A stretch of DNA of 64,000 nt, taken from the NCBI RefSeq assembly GCF_900698955.1, contig NZ_LR217720.1:372001-436000 (forward strand), written 5' to 3'. Shown here piece by piece: positions 10,189 to 21,128 of this stretch. The notes beneath the pieces are model-generated. The model was not told the DNA's origin, ran no database searches, and worked only from the letters and a program-made list of their open reading frames with translations. Each line of letters begins with the position of its first letter. Position 1 is the first letter of the stretch. This DNA comes from Erwinia_E haradaeae_G. Its GTDB lineage: Bacteria; Pseudomonadota; Gammaproteobacteria; Enterobacterales; Enterobacteriaceae. The position numbers and the translations under genes were made by a program.

Positions 10189-11280
10189 ATGGGTTTAAAG
10201 TGCGGTATTATAGGTATGCCAAATGTTGGGAAATCTACTTTGTTTAATGCTTTAACTAAAGCAAGCGTAGAGGCTGAAAATTTCCCTTTTTGTACGATTA
10301 CACCAAATAGTCGGGTAGTTGCCATCCTGGACACACGCTTAGAAGAACTAGCAAAAATTGTACATCCACAACGTGTCGTACCTGCCAGTATGGAGTTTGT
10401 AGATATTGCCGGTTTAGTAAAAGGAGCCTCAAAAGGTGAAGGATTAGGAAACCAGTTTTTAACTCATATACGAGCCACTGAAGCTATTATTCATGTAGTA
10501 CGTTGTTTTAATAATGACAATATTATACATGTAAATAATAGAGTGAACCCTGCGGATGATATTGCAATTATTCAGACTGAGTTGGTTTTGTCTGATTTAG
10601 ATGTTTGTGAACGCGCTGTAGTTCGCACAGAGAAAAAAAAGAAAACAAATGAACAGGATGTAGATTTTGAGAGAGCGGTCTTAAAAAAATGCATATTACA
10701 CCTGGAGACGTGCGGTGGGTTGCGTACGCTATCTCTAAGCTCTAAAGAGAACGATTGTATTTATAACTTGAATTTACTTACTCTAAAACCAAGTATGTAC
10801 ATTGCTAACGTACATGAAGATGGTTTTATAAATAATGCATACCTTAATCAAGTACATAAAATAGCTTCTATAGAGGGGTTGGGTGTAGTGACTATATGTG
10901 CATCTATTGAATCAGAACTTTCTGAGCTAGAAGAGAATTCACGCAAGGAATTTATGGTGGAGTTAGGTATTAAAATGACAGGTCTGCAGCGTATTATTCA
11001 GGCTAGTTATGATCTTTTAAGATTGCACACCTACTTTACAGCAGGAAAAAAAGAGGTACGAGCGTGGACTATTCCGGTTGGTGCTACAGCCCCTGAGGCC
11101 GCTGGTAAAATTCATAGTGATTTTGAAAAAGGTTTTATTCGCGCACAAACAATTTCTTTTAAAGATTTCATCATGTATAAAGGCAGTAAGGAGGCTAAAG
11201 AGGCAGGGAAAATGCGCGCAGAAGGAAAAGAATATGTAGTGGAAGATGGAGATGTAATCAATTTTCTTTTTAATGTATAA
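10189..11280 (+). CDS. ychF: YchF/OLA1-family ribosome-associated ATPase
   Basis: The product has 363 residues, as in E. coli YchF. It has an N-terminal Obg-related P-loop domain (GMPNVGKST, residues 8-16; DIAGLVKGASKGEG for G3), the family-specific G4 replacement NVHE that favours ATP over GTP, a coiled-coil arm in the middle, and a C-terminal TGS domain ending FLFNV. It binds ribosomes and responds to redox stress in E. coli. The ATG at 10189 is chosen because MGLKCGIIG matches the family start and a GAGG site lies 7 bases upstream; an in-frame ATG at 10138 would add 17 residues unlike any family member. In E. coli the gene follows pth, which is not present here. Confidence 0.96.
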   Translation: MGLKCGIIGMPNVGKSTLFNALTKASVEAENFPFCTITPNSRVVAILDTRLEELAKIVHPQRVVPASMEFVDIAGLVKGASKGEGLGNQFLTHIRATEAIIHVVRCFNNDNIIHVNNRVNPADDIAIIQTELVLSDLDVCERAVVRTEKKKKTNEQDVDFERAVLKKCILHLETCGGLRTLSLSSKENDCIYNLNLLTLKPSMYIANVHEDGFINNAYLNQVHKIASIEGLGVVTICASIESELSELEENSRKEFMVELGIKMTGLQRIIQASYDLLRLHTYFTAGKKEVRAWTIPVGATAPEAAGKIHSDFEKGFIRAQTISFKDFIMYKGSKEAKEAGKMRAEGKEYVVEDGDVINFLFNV

Positions 11281-13971
11281 GAAATTACTGTACAGGTAAT
11301 CAAGAGTACAATGAATCTAATTAAAATATCATTTATTTCTCATATGACTGGTGTTACAGAAGTTATGTGTTTAAAAACATTTAGTATTTTAATTTTCCTG
11401 GTCTGTTATTACTTCTCTTTGTGGTAGATACTTATAAAGTGATATATATTGTATGGACCTTTATCTGGAGTTTGAAATTACTTATTGTAAGTGACAGAAT
11501 AAGTATTGAACTTTCATAGAAGTGAGACCTTGATATGAGGATAAGACTCATTTTTGTATGATAGCACATCAATATAGATGAGTTAAAGGACATAATTCTA
11601 TTATATTTATTTCTAGTCAGTTTATCTTGATAAGATTAGTACTGACTATATAAAATTGCATTATTCAGTGTGCTTTCATGTTTCTATTATAAATGTATAG
11701 TTAGTGGTATTGCATAGATAAAGTGATCACTACAGTCAATCTGCTATATGGTGACATGCAATTATCAGCATATACATATTTTTTACCATAAATATGTGTC
11801 TTGGTATTTGAAAATATACATTTATGTGTTAGAGAAATATTCATATGTTATAACTGATCTGTTACAACAGCTTTTTCTTTTTTGTCTTTTCTGTAGTAAA
11901 AACCAGGCGTTTAGTTATATAACTATATATTGAATAAGCATAAAATATATGTATATGATTGTTTTTCGTGTCATATATAATAACCATATGCAAGCAGACT
12001 ACATTATAATAGTATTATTTATATGTAATTATGGGTATATAAGACAAATATTCTGTAATGAGTAATTTTTTGTGAGTGTCTTAAACATCAAAGATGTATG
12101 GGATTTGTAATATAATTTCTACTATCGTTTATGTTTTTATATGAGCGCTATGAAGATATGGTTAATATGTATACACATACAGTGGTCACTATTAGATGTC
12201 ATAGCTCATATAGATTTCATAGATAGTCGAACTGTACATTTTATTGTTTGGAATGCATGTAAACCGTTCTGGTTGAATTATTTCACTATCATATTAACAC
12301 TAGTAGTTATTGCAACATTTAGTATTAGAATCTATTTAAATTTTTAAACACCCGAAAAGAGAGGTTTGTTAAAATATTCTTGATGAATTATTTCGTATTT
12401 TTCTAGAGGGCTAAATGTGAAGTTGAGGTGGATTACATGAAATGACTTTATTTTTTTGAAAAAATAACATTTTAAAATTTTTTATGACTTTGCGCTAGTG
12501 TATGTATGTAAAAATAAGGGCAGTGAGTAGTAATATTTCATATTTTCGCAGATTTTTCCTAAACATCGAGGGGTGTGAGTAACAATACTCTTGTTGTAGC
12601 GCCATGGTCTTCATCTGTCTAGTGAGCACAATGTTTTTTTTCACGAACACTGTAAAATCGTGAAATAAGGTCGTGAAGAGAGCTAGTGTGGTATATATCT
12701 TGTTTTTTCTTTATTATTGAAAGATATTAAAATAAGCTAGACATTACGTCTATTTGTGCGTAAAAATATGATGCTATTTTAAATAAAAAGAAAAAACTAT
12801 AGTTTCTTGCATCTAAAATTACCGCTATATGGGTGAGGAAGTCAATTAAATGTTATGTGTGATAAGAATATGTATATTCATTCGTTTCACATATTGAACC
12901 ATGTAAGGTATTCTGTCACTCTGTAACTAAAGAGTGCCATATCGTATCCTTAGAGTTACTAGAATATTTAGTGTTCCTGATCAATCCGTCTATTATCTGT
13001 GTGAATGTACCATTAACCGAAAATATTTATCGGTTTGTCTGGAACGGCACAGAGTTGATAGGGTCTTGATCATATCGATATTATTTCTGCATGTAGTACA
13101 GGTCAACTATTGCAGCTATTTTGTTTGCGATTGGAAACTTTCTTGTTTTTAATGCGCATCTATTTTAACGTTTCTTACGAAACTATATGAGTAGAAGCAT
13201 CAGGTGTACTCATATTTAGAAGAAATGCTCGCATGTTATAGAATGATGTTTCTTGACATTTTTGATAGATTACATGAGTCTTTTGAGTGAACGGGTATCA
13301 TACAAAATATTATGATTATCGTATATTTTCCCAGATTACTATATCAAGATGATGATTTGTATGCAGAAAGTGCGTTTCACAGCGCAGCGCATCTCTCATG
13401 CGGGTGCAATAAATGCTTCACGCAAAAATTTAAATGTTCATAATCTAGTGACATAATTAGATCATATAAATAATACACATCTATGCGTATTATTTAAGAT
13501 ATACTTATGTTTGATGAATCGTAGATTTGTTAATATTACGTCTCAAGTATTGGTTTTTTATCATAATAAGGGTAGTTTTATGTCGAGATTATAGACAGGG
13601 TCAACCTACTTGAATAGTGACAATATGTGTTTATTACGCATTAATGCATGTTACTGGTATAAGAAGTATATGCTATATGCATGAGGCTAACATTATGGAT
13701 CTGAATGGTGCAATTAACATATCTACACATATGATCGCTAATTTAGATAAAATTCATCTTTAATGACATCTCTTTGTGATATAGAATCTTTAAGTTTTTA
13801 TGATAATTACAACGTACCCATTCAGTATTCACCAATCACGTTGCATATGCAGTTAATATCACTATAGGATAAAGAAAGATGATCATCAGGAAAGAGCAGG
13901 CACAGTGATTAATAGTAGTAAGTGTTTATATCTTTAATGTCAAGCTAATACCTTTAATGAAGGTAGGTGGT
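11281..13971. other. 2.69-kb gene-free spacer between ychF and pgi
   Basis: No gene with recognisable homology lies here. Three short frames of 61-72 codons (11748, 12141, 12934) have AT-driven composition and no ribosome-binding site I trust. Two local features stand out: an 8-bp perfect inverted repeat at 12639-12665 and a GC-richer island near 13365-13425. The spacer is long enough to have held two or three genes, now unrecognisable. Confidence 0.65.
12639..12665. repeat. Inverted repeat, 8-bp arms
   Basis: TTTCACGA and TCGTGAAA are perfect complements separated by 11 bases. A T-run precedes rather than follows the hairpin on the plus strand, so it is not a standard terminator in either direction. 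Its function is unknown. Confidence 0.35.
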
Positions 13972-15615
13972 ATGAACAATATTAACCCAACAAAAACTGC
14001 TGCTTGGAAAGTACTTTGTCATCATTTTCAAACAATGCAAGGTGTAAAAATTATTGATCTTTTTAATAAAGATCGTCAACGTTTCTCTACTTTTTCTCTT
14101 ATTTTTAACAACCAGATATTGTTAGATTTTTCAAAAAATATTATTACAAGCGAAACACTTCAGAATTTACAGGCATTGGCAAGAGAAACTAATTTACGTA
14201 GTGCGATTACTTCAATGTTTGCCAGTGAAAAGATCAATCGTACTGAAAATCGTGCAGTACTGCATGTCGCTTTGCGTAACCGCACGAATTCTCCAATGTT
14301 GATGAATGGACAAGATGTCATGCCTGAAGTTAATAAAGTATTAGATAAAATGAAAGCTTTTTCTAATCTTGTTATTAATGGTCAGTGGAAGGGTTTTAGC
14401 GGGCAGGCGATTACTGATGTAGTGAATATTGGTATTGGTGGCTCAGATTTGGGTCCATATATGGTGACTGAGGCGCTTAGGCCTTATAAAAATCATCTGA
14501 GGATGCATTTTATATCTAATGTTGATGGTACGCAGCTTGCCGAAATATTTCAGAAATTAACTCCTCACACAACACTGTTCTTGATTGCCTCAAAAACTTT
14601 CACAACTCAAGAAACTATGACTAACGCCTACAGTGTGCGTACATGGTTTTTAACTGTTGGCAAAGAGACGGATATACAGAAACATTTTATCGCTTTGTCA
14701 AGCAATAAAAAAGCAGTAAGTGATTTTGGTATAAATGTTGATAATATGTTTGCATTGTGGGATTGGGTTGGTGGTCGATATTCAGTATGGTCATCTATTG
14801 GCTTATCGATTGTATTATCCATTGGTTTCGCGAACTTTGAAAAATTTTTAAGCGGCGCTCATGCTATGGACCGTCATTTTTACGAGACTCCGTCAGAGAA
14901 GAGTCTACCTGTATTATTAGCTCTAATAAGTATATGGTATAATAATTTCTTCTGCTCAGAAACAGAGGCCATTTTACCGCATGATCAACATATGCATCGT
15001 TTTGTCTCATATATTCAACAAGTGAATATGGAATCTAATGGCAAGTGTATTGATCGTAGTGGCGAGGTTGTTTCTTATCAGACTAGTCCTATTATTTGGG
15101 GTGAGATAGGTGCTAATGGCCAACATTCGTTTTACCAGTGTCTTCATCAAGGCACTAAATTGATACCGTGTGATTTTATTGCCTCTGCTATATCTCACAA
15201 TAAATTCAGAGAACATCACGATAAATTAATGTCTAATTTTTTTGCACAAACAGAAGTATTAGCTTTTGGTAAATCACGTGAAGAAATAACAAATGAATTT
15301 ATGATGACCGAGGAAGGTGCTACATGGTCTGAAAATGTGATCCCCTATCAAGTATTAGAAGGTAATCGTCCGACTAACTCAATTTTATTACGTGACCTGA
15401 CGCCATATACTCTTGGATCACTGATGGCATTGTATGAACATAAAGTTTTTACGCAAGGCGCCATTCTGAATATTTTTAGCTTTGATCAGTGGGGGGTCGA
15501 TGTCGGTAAAAAACTTGCTAATCGTATTTTTCTCAATCTATCTGATAAAGAAGACAGTCATAGTCATGATAGCTCCACCAATGGACTTATTAATTGCTAT
15601 AAATTATGGCGTTGA
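13972..15615 (+). CDS. pgi: Glucose-6-phosphate isomerase
   Basis: This 547-residue enzyme is similar to E. coli Pgi (549) from end to end. It interconverts glucose-6-phosphate and fructose-6-phosphate in the cytoplasm, feeding glycolysis and, through GlmS, amino-sugar synthesis. Family signatures are visible: NIGIGGSDLGPYMVTEALRP, the SIS-fold sugar-phosphate site SKTFTTQET, the PGI signature DWVGGRYSVWSSIGLSI, and the catalytic region near the C-terminus FDQWGVDVGKKLAN followed by SHDSSTNGLI. The ATG at 13972 is preferred over one at 13957 because MNNINPTKTAAW aligns with MKNINPTQTAAW and an AGGTGG site lies just upstream. It stands alone between spacers. Confidence 0.97.
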   Translation: MNNINPTKTAAWKVLCHHFQTMQGVKIIDLFNKDRQRFSTFSLIFNNQILLDFSKNIITSETLQNLQALARETNLRSAITSMFASEKINRTENRAVLHVALRNRTNSPMLMNGQDVMPEVNKVLDKMKAFSNLVINGQWKGFSGQAITDVVNIGIGGSDLGPYMVTEALRPYKNHLRMHFISNVDGTQLAEIFQKLTPHTTLFLIASKTFTTQETMTNAYSVRTWFLTVGKETDIQKHFIALSSNKKAVSDFGINVDNMFALWDWVGGRYSVWSSIGLSIVLSIGFANFEKFLSGAHAMDRHFYETPSEKSLPVLLALISIWYNNFFCSETEAILPHDQHMHRFVSYIQQVNMESNGKCIDRSGEVVSYQTSPIIWGEIGANGQHSFYQCLHQGTKLIPCDFIASAISHNKFREHHDKLMSNFFAQTEVLAFGKSREEITNEFMMTEEGATWSENVIPYQVLEGNRPTNSILLRDLTPYTLGSLMALYEHKVFTQGAILNIFSFDQWGVDVGKKLANRIFLNLSDKEDSHSHDSSTNGLINCYKLWR

Positions 15616-15871
15616 TGATTAGTCTACAGCGGGATATGCAATCGTACGATTTACGTGGATCTTATCTGAAGAAGTAAATATTAGTTTTAATAAACATCCA
15701 GAGTTAGGATTTTGATGTATCTCTTATCAGTTTGTTATAATAAAAGATCTTGTTATTTAAGATAGTATTATGCTTGTAATAGAGGTGCTGGATATTATTT
15801 ATCCGCAGAAAAGATAGAATTTTAATTCTGTTGTAATAGTGCTTTTTTATCTTTTTTATATTGCAGTCTTT

Positions 15872-16852
15872 TCATTTACATGGGTTCATCTCGCGGTTTT
15901 TTAATTTTTTAGCATAAAATTCTGATAAACTCATACTTATTGTACGCATACTTAAATAGTAGAATAGTTTTTCTAGATCCTGATATAACATCTCGATATC
16001 TTTTTTACTCTTAAAGGTCGGACTTCCGCCAGGCATTAACTCGGAAGAATGTATCATAAATTCTAGGTAACCTTTATTACTGGATAGCGTCTTTCTTATC
16101 ACTTTGATCATCTGTGCTACATTACCACCTTGAGGGCGAAGCCAATGCACAGAGGGGTTGCGTTTTTTGCCATGTAATTTATTGTATATCTTTTGCACCT
16201 GATTGATAAAGGAGCAATGTTTATGCTGAGTGCTCATTGGTACTTCAAGTAACGTAGAACAGCCAGATTTAGATATATCATCGGGATCAATAAAATAAGC
16301 GTGCTCAAGAAATTTTTGATAATTAGTTCCACCAGATCCACATGGATCTCCCATGGAGGATTGCCAACTCACGTGTGGTGTAACTGAACAGTCTACCTGA
16401 TAACCTTGTTCTATTAATAACTGTGCATACAAGGTGTTTAAAGCCCAGCGACCGGCGCGATGAGAGCGCATTTTTATCTGTAGAGTATCCTCTAACAAAG
16501 AGGTGATGTACATTACCTTTTGCTTCATAATTTTTGGTGGATATTCAATTAGGTATGGTTTGTATCGCAAGTCGTCTCCAGTAAGATTGTATAGAGGGGG
16601 GTTATTATAGGCATGTAAGTGCATTCCTATTTCACCACTATTGTTCTTAATAATACTTTTAGCAAATTCAATATATTTTGCATCAACAGACATCTCATAA
16701 TTTGTAAGCCAAGTAGTTTTAAATTTGTATTTTTCGCATAGTTCTTGAAAACGTGGTAAAAAATCAGTATTTTTTGTGGTAATTTTATTATGATTTTTCC
16801 AAAGGTTATCACCTTCGGTATCGATGGTAATTATCAATATAGGTTTATTCAT
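15872..16852 (-). CDS. WalW-like polysaccharide deacetylase family protein
   Basis: The product has about 326 residues if read from the ATG at 16852; an upstream ATG at 16879 would add nine. It resembles the NodB/carbohydrate esterase 4 superfamily in divergent form. There is an N-terminal beta strand followed by DTEGD (residues 11-15) in place of the usual TFDDG, a metal-site candidate GMHLHAYNNPP (H78, H80), an RSHRAGRW motif (129-136) corresponding to the third motif, and a late HSSELMPGG. Proteins of this type occur in enterobacterial LPS-core gene clusters under the name WalW; that match is from memory. A role in trimming an N-acetyl group from a surface glycan is therefore an inference. 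No signal peptide is evident. It is convergent with pgi, has no glycosyltransferase neighbours, and is uninterrupted. Confidence 0.6.
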   Translation of the reverse strand: MNKPILIITIDTEGDNLWKNHNKITTKNTDFLPRFQELCEKYKFKTTWLTNYEMSVDAKYIEFAKSIIKNNSGEIGMHLHAYNNPPLYNLTGDDLRYKPYLIEYPPKIMKQKVMYITSLLEDTLQIKMRSHRAGRWALNTLYAQLLIEQGYQVDCSVTPHVSWQSSMGDPCGSGGTNYQKFLEHAYFIDPDDISKSGCSTLLEVPMSTQHKHCSFINQVQKIYNKLHGKKRNPSVHWLRPQGGNVAQMIKVIRKTLSSNKGYLEFMIHSSELMPGGSPTFKSKKDIEMLYQDLEKLFYYLSMRTISMSLSEFYAKKLKNREMNPCK

Positions 16853-17141
16853 TGTTGTTAACTTCATGCACTTGAACATTAATGTAAATTATGTAAGGGT
16901 TATAGATGCATTCATGCATTATCACATCTTGAATATTAATGTCTAAACTACATCGATAATTTATCGGTACATTATCACATGATGGATAGCTAAGTCTACG
17001 GAATAACTTTAATTGATCGTTTATAGATCATATGTGCGTCTTTGTTTGATATATTAGAGCATTGAAGGTCACATAGACTTCATGTATTCATGTACTATGT
17101 ACACTAGCATGTAGACAAGTATAACTTAAACGGAAAAAGTA

Positions 17142-18041
17142 ATGAGTGTTAACATATTGCTCGATCGTTATCGTCATCGAGTGAATACAGTACTTCAAAG
17201 ATATATTTCAAAACTATCTTTTAAAAATACTGCCTTGGTGGGCGCTATGGGATACGGTACATTATTAGGAGGTAAGCGAATACGTCCTTTACTAGTATAT
17301 GCAACAGGTAATATGTTACACGCAGATGATGCGGCGCTTGATGTTGCAGCGGCAGCTATTGAGTGCATTCATGCCTATTCTTTAATTCATGATGACTTGC
17401 CTGCAATGGATAATGCATATCTGCGTCGTGGTCATCCGACATGCCATCGTAAATTCGGAGAGGATATGGCTATCCTAGCTGGAGACGCCTTGCAAGCTCT
17501 TGCATACTCTATTTTAGTAAACTCTCCAATGCCGGGTGTGACAAAAGAAAACCGTCTAGCGATGTTATCTGAGCTAGCACATGCTAGCGGAGTTACAGGT
17601 ATGTGTGGCGGTCAGGCATTAGATTTAATGTCCAAAGGTAAGAGAATGACACTAGAAGATTTGGAGAAGATACACCGATACAAAACAGGATCATTGATTT
17701 GTTCAGCGGTGCGTTTAGGTGCACTTACAGCTGGCGCTTACGGAAAATCTGTTCTACCAGAACTAGATAGTTTTTCGCATGCCATCGGTCTCGCCTTTCA
17801 AGCACAAGATGATATTCTGGATGTAATTGGCGATGCGGGGATGATGGGTAAAAAAACTAGCTCCGACAAACTATCAGGTAAAAGTACATATCCTACGTTA
17901 CTTGGTGTATCTAATACTCAAGCAAAAATACGAGATTTGTATCAAACATCTCTCAGTGTATTATCAATTCTTTCTGAACAAAAATATAATACAACTATGT
18001 TACGAGCTCTAGCAAGTTTTATTATTCAGCGCAATAAATAA
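17142..18041 (+). CDS. ispA: Farnesyl diphosphate synthase
   Basis: The 299-residue product equals the length of E. coli IspA. It condenses dimethylallyl and geranyl diphosphate with isopentenyl diphosphate to make farnesyl diphosphate, the precursor of undecaprenyl and ubiquinone side chains. The first aspartate-rich motif is DDLPAMD, the second is DDILD in QAQDDILDVIG, and the substrate motif GGKRIRP lies near residue 46. A CGGA ribosome-binding site precedes the ATG. dxs starts 19 bases downstream, as in E. coli, where xseB precedes ispA; no xseB is visible here. The two genes probably form one transcript. Confidence 0.97.
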   Translation: MSVNILLDRYRHRVNTVLQRYISKLSFKNTALVGAMGYGTLLGGKRIRPLLVYATGNMLHADDAALDVAAAAIECIHAYSLIHDDLPAMDNAYLRRGHPTCHRKFGEDMAILAGDALQALAYSILVNSPMPGVTKENRLAMLSELAHASGVTGMCGGQALDLMSKGKRMTLEDLEKIHRYKTGSLICSAVRLGALTAGAYGKSVLPELDSFSHAIGLAFQAQDDILDVIGDAGMMGKKTSSDKLSGKSTYPTLLGVSNTQAKIRDLYQTSLSVLSILSEQKYNTTMLRALASFIIQRNK

Positions 18042-18060
18042 CTTTATACATGAGAGGCTC

Positions 18061-19926
18061 ATGAGCTTTGAATCTAAAAAGTATCCGACACTTGCTTTGG
18101 TAAGTACGGTACAAGAATTACGTTGGCAACCGGAAGAGAGTCTTCCATTGCTTTGTGATGAGCTACGACAGTACCTTCTTGCAAGTGTGAGTTGTTCAAG
18201 TGGTCATTGTGCGTCTGGACTAGGTGTTGTAGAACTTACAGTTGCGCTACATTATGTCTATAACACGCCTTTTGATCATCTTGTGTGGGATGTTGGGCAT
18301 CAAGCGTATCCGCATAAAATTCTTACTGGTCGTCGCGACAAGATTAGCACTATTCGACAAAAAAGTGGGCTACACCCTTTTCCATGGCGTGAAGAAAGTG
18401 AGTTTGATATGCTCAGTGTGGGTCACTCATCTACTTCAATTAGTGCTGGGTTGGGCATGGCAGTGGCAGCGAACAAAGAAGATAAAGGTCGTCTTACTGT
18501 TTGTGTGATTGGTGATGGTGCGATGACTGCTGGTATGGCGTTTGAAGCCATGAATCATGCTGGAGATATGCAGACCGATATACTGGTGGTACTGAACGAC
18601 AATGAAATGTCAATTTCTAAAAATGTTGGTGCGTTGAACAATCGCCTTTCACATATTCTCTCTAGTCAAGCATATGCACGTCTTAATGCAACCAATAAAA
18701 AGGTTCTAGATGGATTTTTATCTATTAAAGCAATATTTACACGCACTGATGAACCGTTGCAAAGTAAAATAGTTCCTGGCGCGTTATTTAAGGAGTTTGG
18801 ATTTAATTATATTGGCCCAGTAGATGGGCATGATGTCCGGGAGTTAGTATCAATATTGCGTAATATAAGGGTGTTAAAAGGTCCGCAAATTTTACATGTG
18901 ATCACAAAAAAGGGCAAAGGTTACGCACCAGCCGAAGCAGATCCTATTAGTTGGCATTCAGTACCTAAATTTGACCTGGTTAGTGGTCTTTTACCAAAGA
19001 AAACTGGCTGTTTTCCTAGTTATTCCGAGATTTTTGGTCAGTGGTTGAGTGAAACTGCTGCCGTAGATGATAAACTTATGGCAATCACGCCAGCAATGTG
19101 TGAAGGCTCTGGTATGTTGAATTTTTCGCGCACGTATCCACATCAATATTTTGATGTAGCTATTGCCGAGCAGCATGCAGTAACTTTTGCTGCTGGATTA
19201 GCGCTTGGGGGTTATCGCCCTGTAGTTGCCATCTACTCTACTTTTTTGCAACGTGCTTATGATCAATTAATTCATGACGTTGCATTGCAAAAATTATCAG
19301 TGTTATTTGCCATTGATCGGGGGGGTGTGGTTGGAGCGGATGGTCAAACTCATCAAGGAGCATTTGATCTTGCTTTTCTCCGTTGTATCCCTAATATCAT
19401 TATTATGACACCTAGTGATGAAAATGAATGTCGTCAGATGTTATATACTGGTTATCATTATTTAGATGGTCCTAGTGTAGTTCGTTACCCACGAGGTCAT
19501 GGAACTGGTGTTAATCTTAAACCGTTGTCCAACTTACCACTCGGCAAGGGTGTCATAAAACGTAAAGGAATAAAACTAGCCATCTTAAATTTCGGTACAC
19601 TTCTCTCACAGGCTGCCATAGTAGCAGAAAAAATGAATAGCACGCTGATTGATATGCGTTTTGTGAAACCATTAGATGAGGCTTTAGTGCTAGGGATATC
19701 AGCACAACATCATGCAGTTGTTACTATTGAGGAAGGGGTCATCAAAGGTGGTGCTGGTAGCGGAATTAATGAGCTCTTGATGTTTAAACGTAAAGTAATC
19801 CCAGTATTAAATATTGGATTACCAGATGAGTTTATTCCTCAAGGGACTCAAGAAGAGATTCGTGTTGATTATAAATTAGATTGGGTGGGAATACATCAAC
19901 AAATAGAAGATTGGTTAGCTAAATAA
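18061..19926 (+). CDS. dxs: 1-Deoxy-D-xylulose-5-phosphate synthase
   Basis: The product has 621 residues (E. coli 620). It joins pyruvate and glyceraldehyde-3-phosphate with thiamine diphosphate to open the MEP isoprenoid pathway, and DXP also feeds thiamine and pyridoxal synthesis. Visible motifs are the thiamine-diphosphate site GDGAMTAGMAFEAMNHAG, the transketolase-type glutamate region FDVAIAEQHAVTFAAGLALGG, and DRGGVVGADGQTHQG. The start has a GAGAGG site and follows ispA closely, giving a two-gene isoprenoid operon. No irregularities were seen. Confidence 0.97.
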   Translation: MSFESKKYPTLALVSTVQELRWQPEESLPLLCDELRQYLLASVSCSSGHCASGLGVVELTVALHYVYNTPFDHLVWDVGHQAYPHKILTGRRDKISTIRQKSGLHPFPWREESEFDMLSVGHSSTSISAGLGMAVAANKEDKGRLTVCVIGDGAMTAGMAFEAMNHAGDMQTDILVVLNDNEMSISKNVGALNNRLSHILSSQAYARLNATNKKVLDGFLSIKAIFTRTDEPLQSKIVPGALFKEFGFNYIGPVDGHDVRELVSILRNIRVLKGPQILHVITKKGKGYAPAEADPISWHSVPKFDLVSGLLPKKTGCFPSYSEIFGQWLSETAAVDDKLMAITPAMCEGSGMLNFSRTYPHQYFDVAIAEQHAVTFAAGLALGGYRPVVAIYSTFLQRAYDQLIHDVALQKLSVLFAIDRGGVVGADGQTHQGAFDLAFLRCIPNIIIMTPSDENECRQMLYTGYHYLDGPSVVRYPRGHGTGVNLKPLSNLPLGKGVIKRKGIKLAILNFGTLLSQAAIVAEKMNSTLIDMRFVKPLDEALVLGISAQHHAVVTIEEGVIKGGAGSGINELLMFKRKVIPVLNIGLPDEFIPQGTQEEIRVDYKLDWVGIHQQIEDWLAK

Positions 19927-21128
19927 CACAGCGATCACATGAAATAAAAATAAAGATCACGATTAATATAATATTTATATCCATAACGTATGTGTACTGT
20001 AAGTGGAATAACATTCCACGTTCTGAAAAAACTATTACTCAGTTATTTCATGATAATTCCAACTCATTTTTTTATTTATTTTATTGATTTTAATTATTGG
20101 ATATTATGATGTAATCAAAACATAATACGTTTTTAAAACTTGATTAACTAGATATTAATAAATGCCTATCAAGCTATACTAATTATAGTAATATATTAAA
20201 ATATATATCATCATAAATATGATATTGAGAATGATAAATCAGTAAGAAAGCTTGTTTAATAACATATGGTTATTTTACTATATAATTGTGTTTTAATAAT
20301 GATGCAGATATTGATATATAATACATTAATTTATCTATTAAAAGATATGAATATTTTATCCTGTGCATAAGACTGCATTATCTATTACATTAAAATTTAA
20401 AAGAAGAAGGTTTGTCTTATAATACATATTAATCAATAAAAATTAAATGTGCACTAAAGTATCTTACTTATCAATACTCATAGTATGCTGTATGAGCGGT
20501 GTGATAAAAAGTTTATTGAATAAGTAAGAAAAACATTCTATTACATCAGGAAAAGTAATATGTTATTGCCTCATGGATATAAAAGTTAATGTGGTGTTAT
20601 CAGGAAATGCACAATGATATTTTATATCTTGGCGTCAGGAGAGAAACAGAAGATACACATAAACTATACAACTATATATGAGATTGTTTCTGTGTATTTT
20701 TTAGATAGATAGCAGATATATATGGTTATATAAATATAATAAAGAGTATACATGGATTCTACAGTGCATGTACTATGTATGTAGACAGAAGAATGGATAT
20801 ATTTAATCTTACGATATAAATATACATTTTATCTGCAGTTAAGGCTTTATTATATGGATCTAAACTGAGCTATTATTAATATTATCATATATATTAATAA
20901 TATAGTGTCTTTATTACGACTAACGAATATTTTTAGTCATTTTTACTAAAAATTACAAATGTTTATAGGGTTAATTTATTTTTTAGCATGATAATTATAT
21001 CTATAGTATTTTTAAAAATTTTTAGATCATTGGTATTTATGTTTCTGATTGATCACACTATATGTAGATAGATAAATACTATATAGACATGATAAAGTGT
21101 ATTCTACAATCCTATGAGGAATTATACT
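19927..21128. other. 1.2-kb gene-free spacer between dxs and ubiK
   Basis: No gene or RNA was recognised. A 17-base hairpin (GTGGAAT-AAC-ATTCCAC, 20003-20019) lies about 80 bases after dxs, but no T-run follows it. One match to the DnaA-box consensus in reverse (TGTGCATAA, near 20363) is isolated and not evidence for an origin. Confidence 0.65.
20003..20019. repeat. Short perfect hairpin downstream of dxs
   Basis: GTGGAAT and ATTCCAC form a 7-bp stem with a three-base loop. Its position after dxs would suit a transcript end, but it lacks a following T-tract, so it is listed only as an inverted repeat. Confidence 0.35.

Noticed and set aside
12141..12347. 68-codon frame with a hydrophobic C-terminal half, possible small membrane protein
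   Set aside because: There is no ribosome-binding site I trust and no family resemblance, and AT-rich DNA readily yields hydrophobic codons by chance.
20355..20371. A DnaA-box-like TGTGCATAA as a sign of a replication origin
   Set aside because: It is a single copy with no neighbouring boxes or other origin features; one match is expected by chance.
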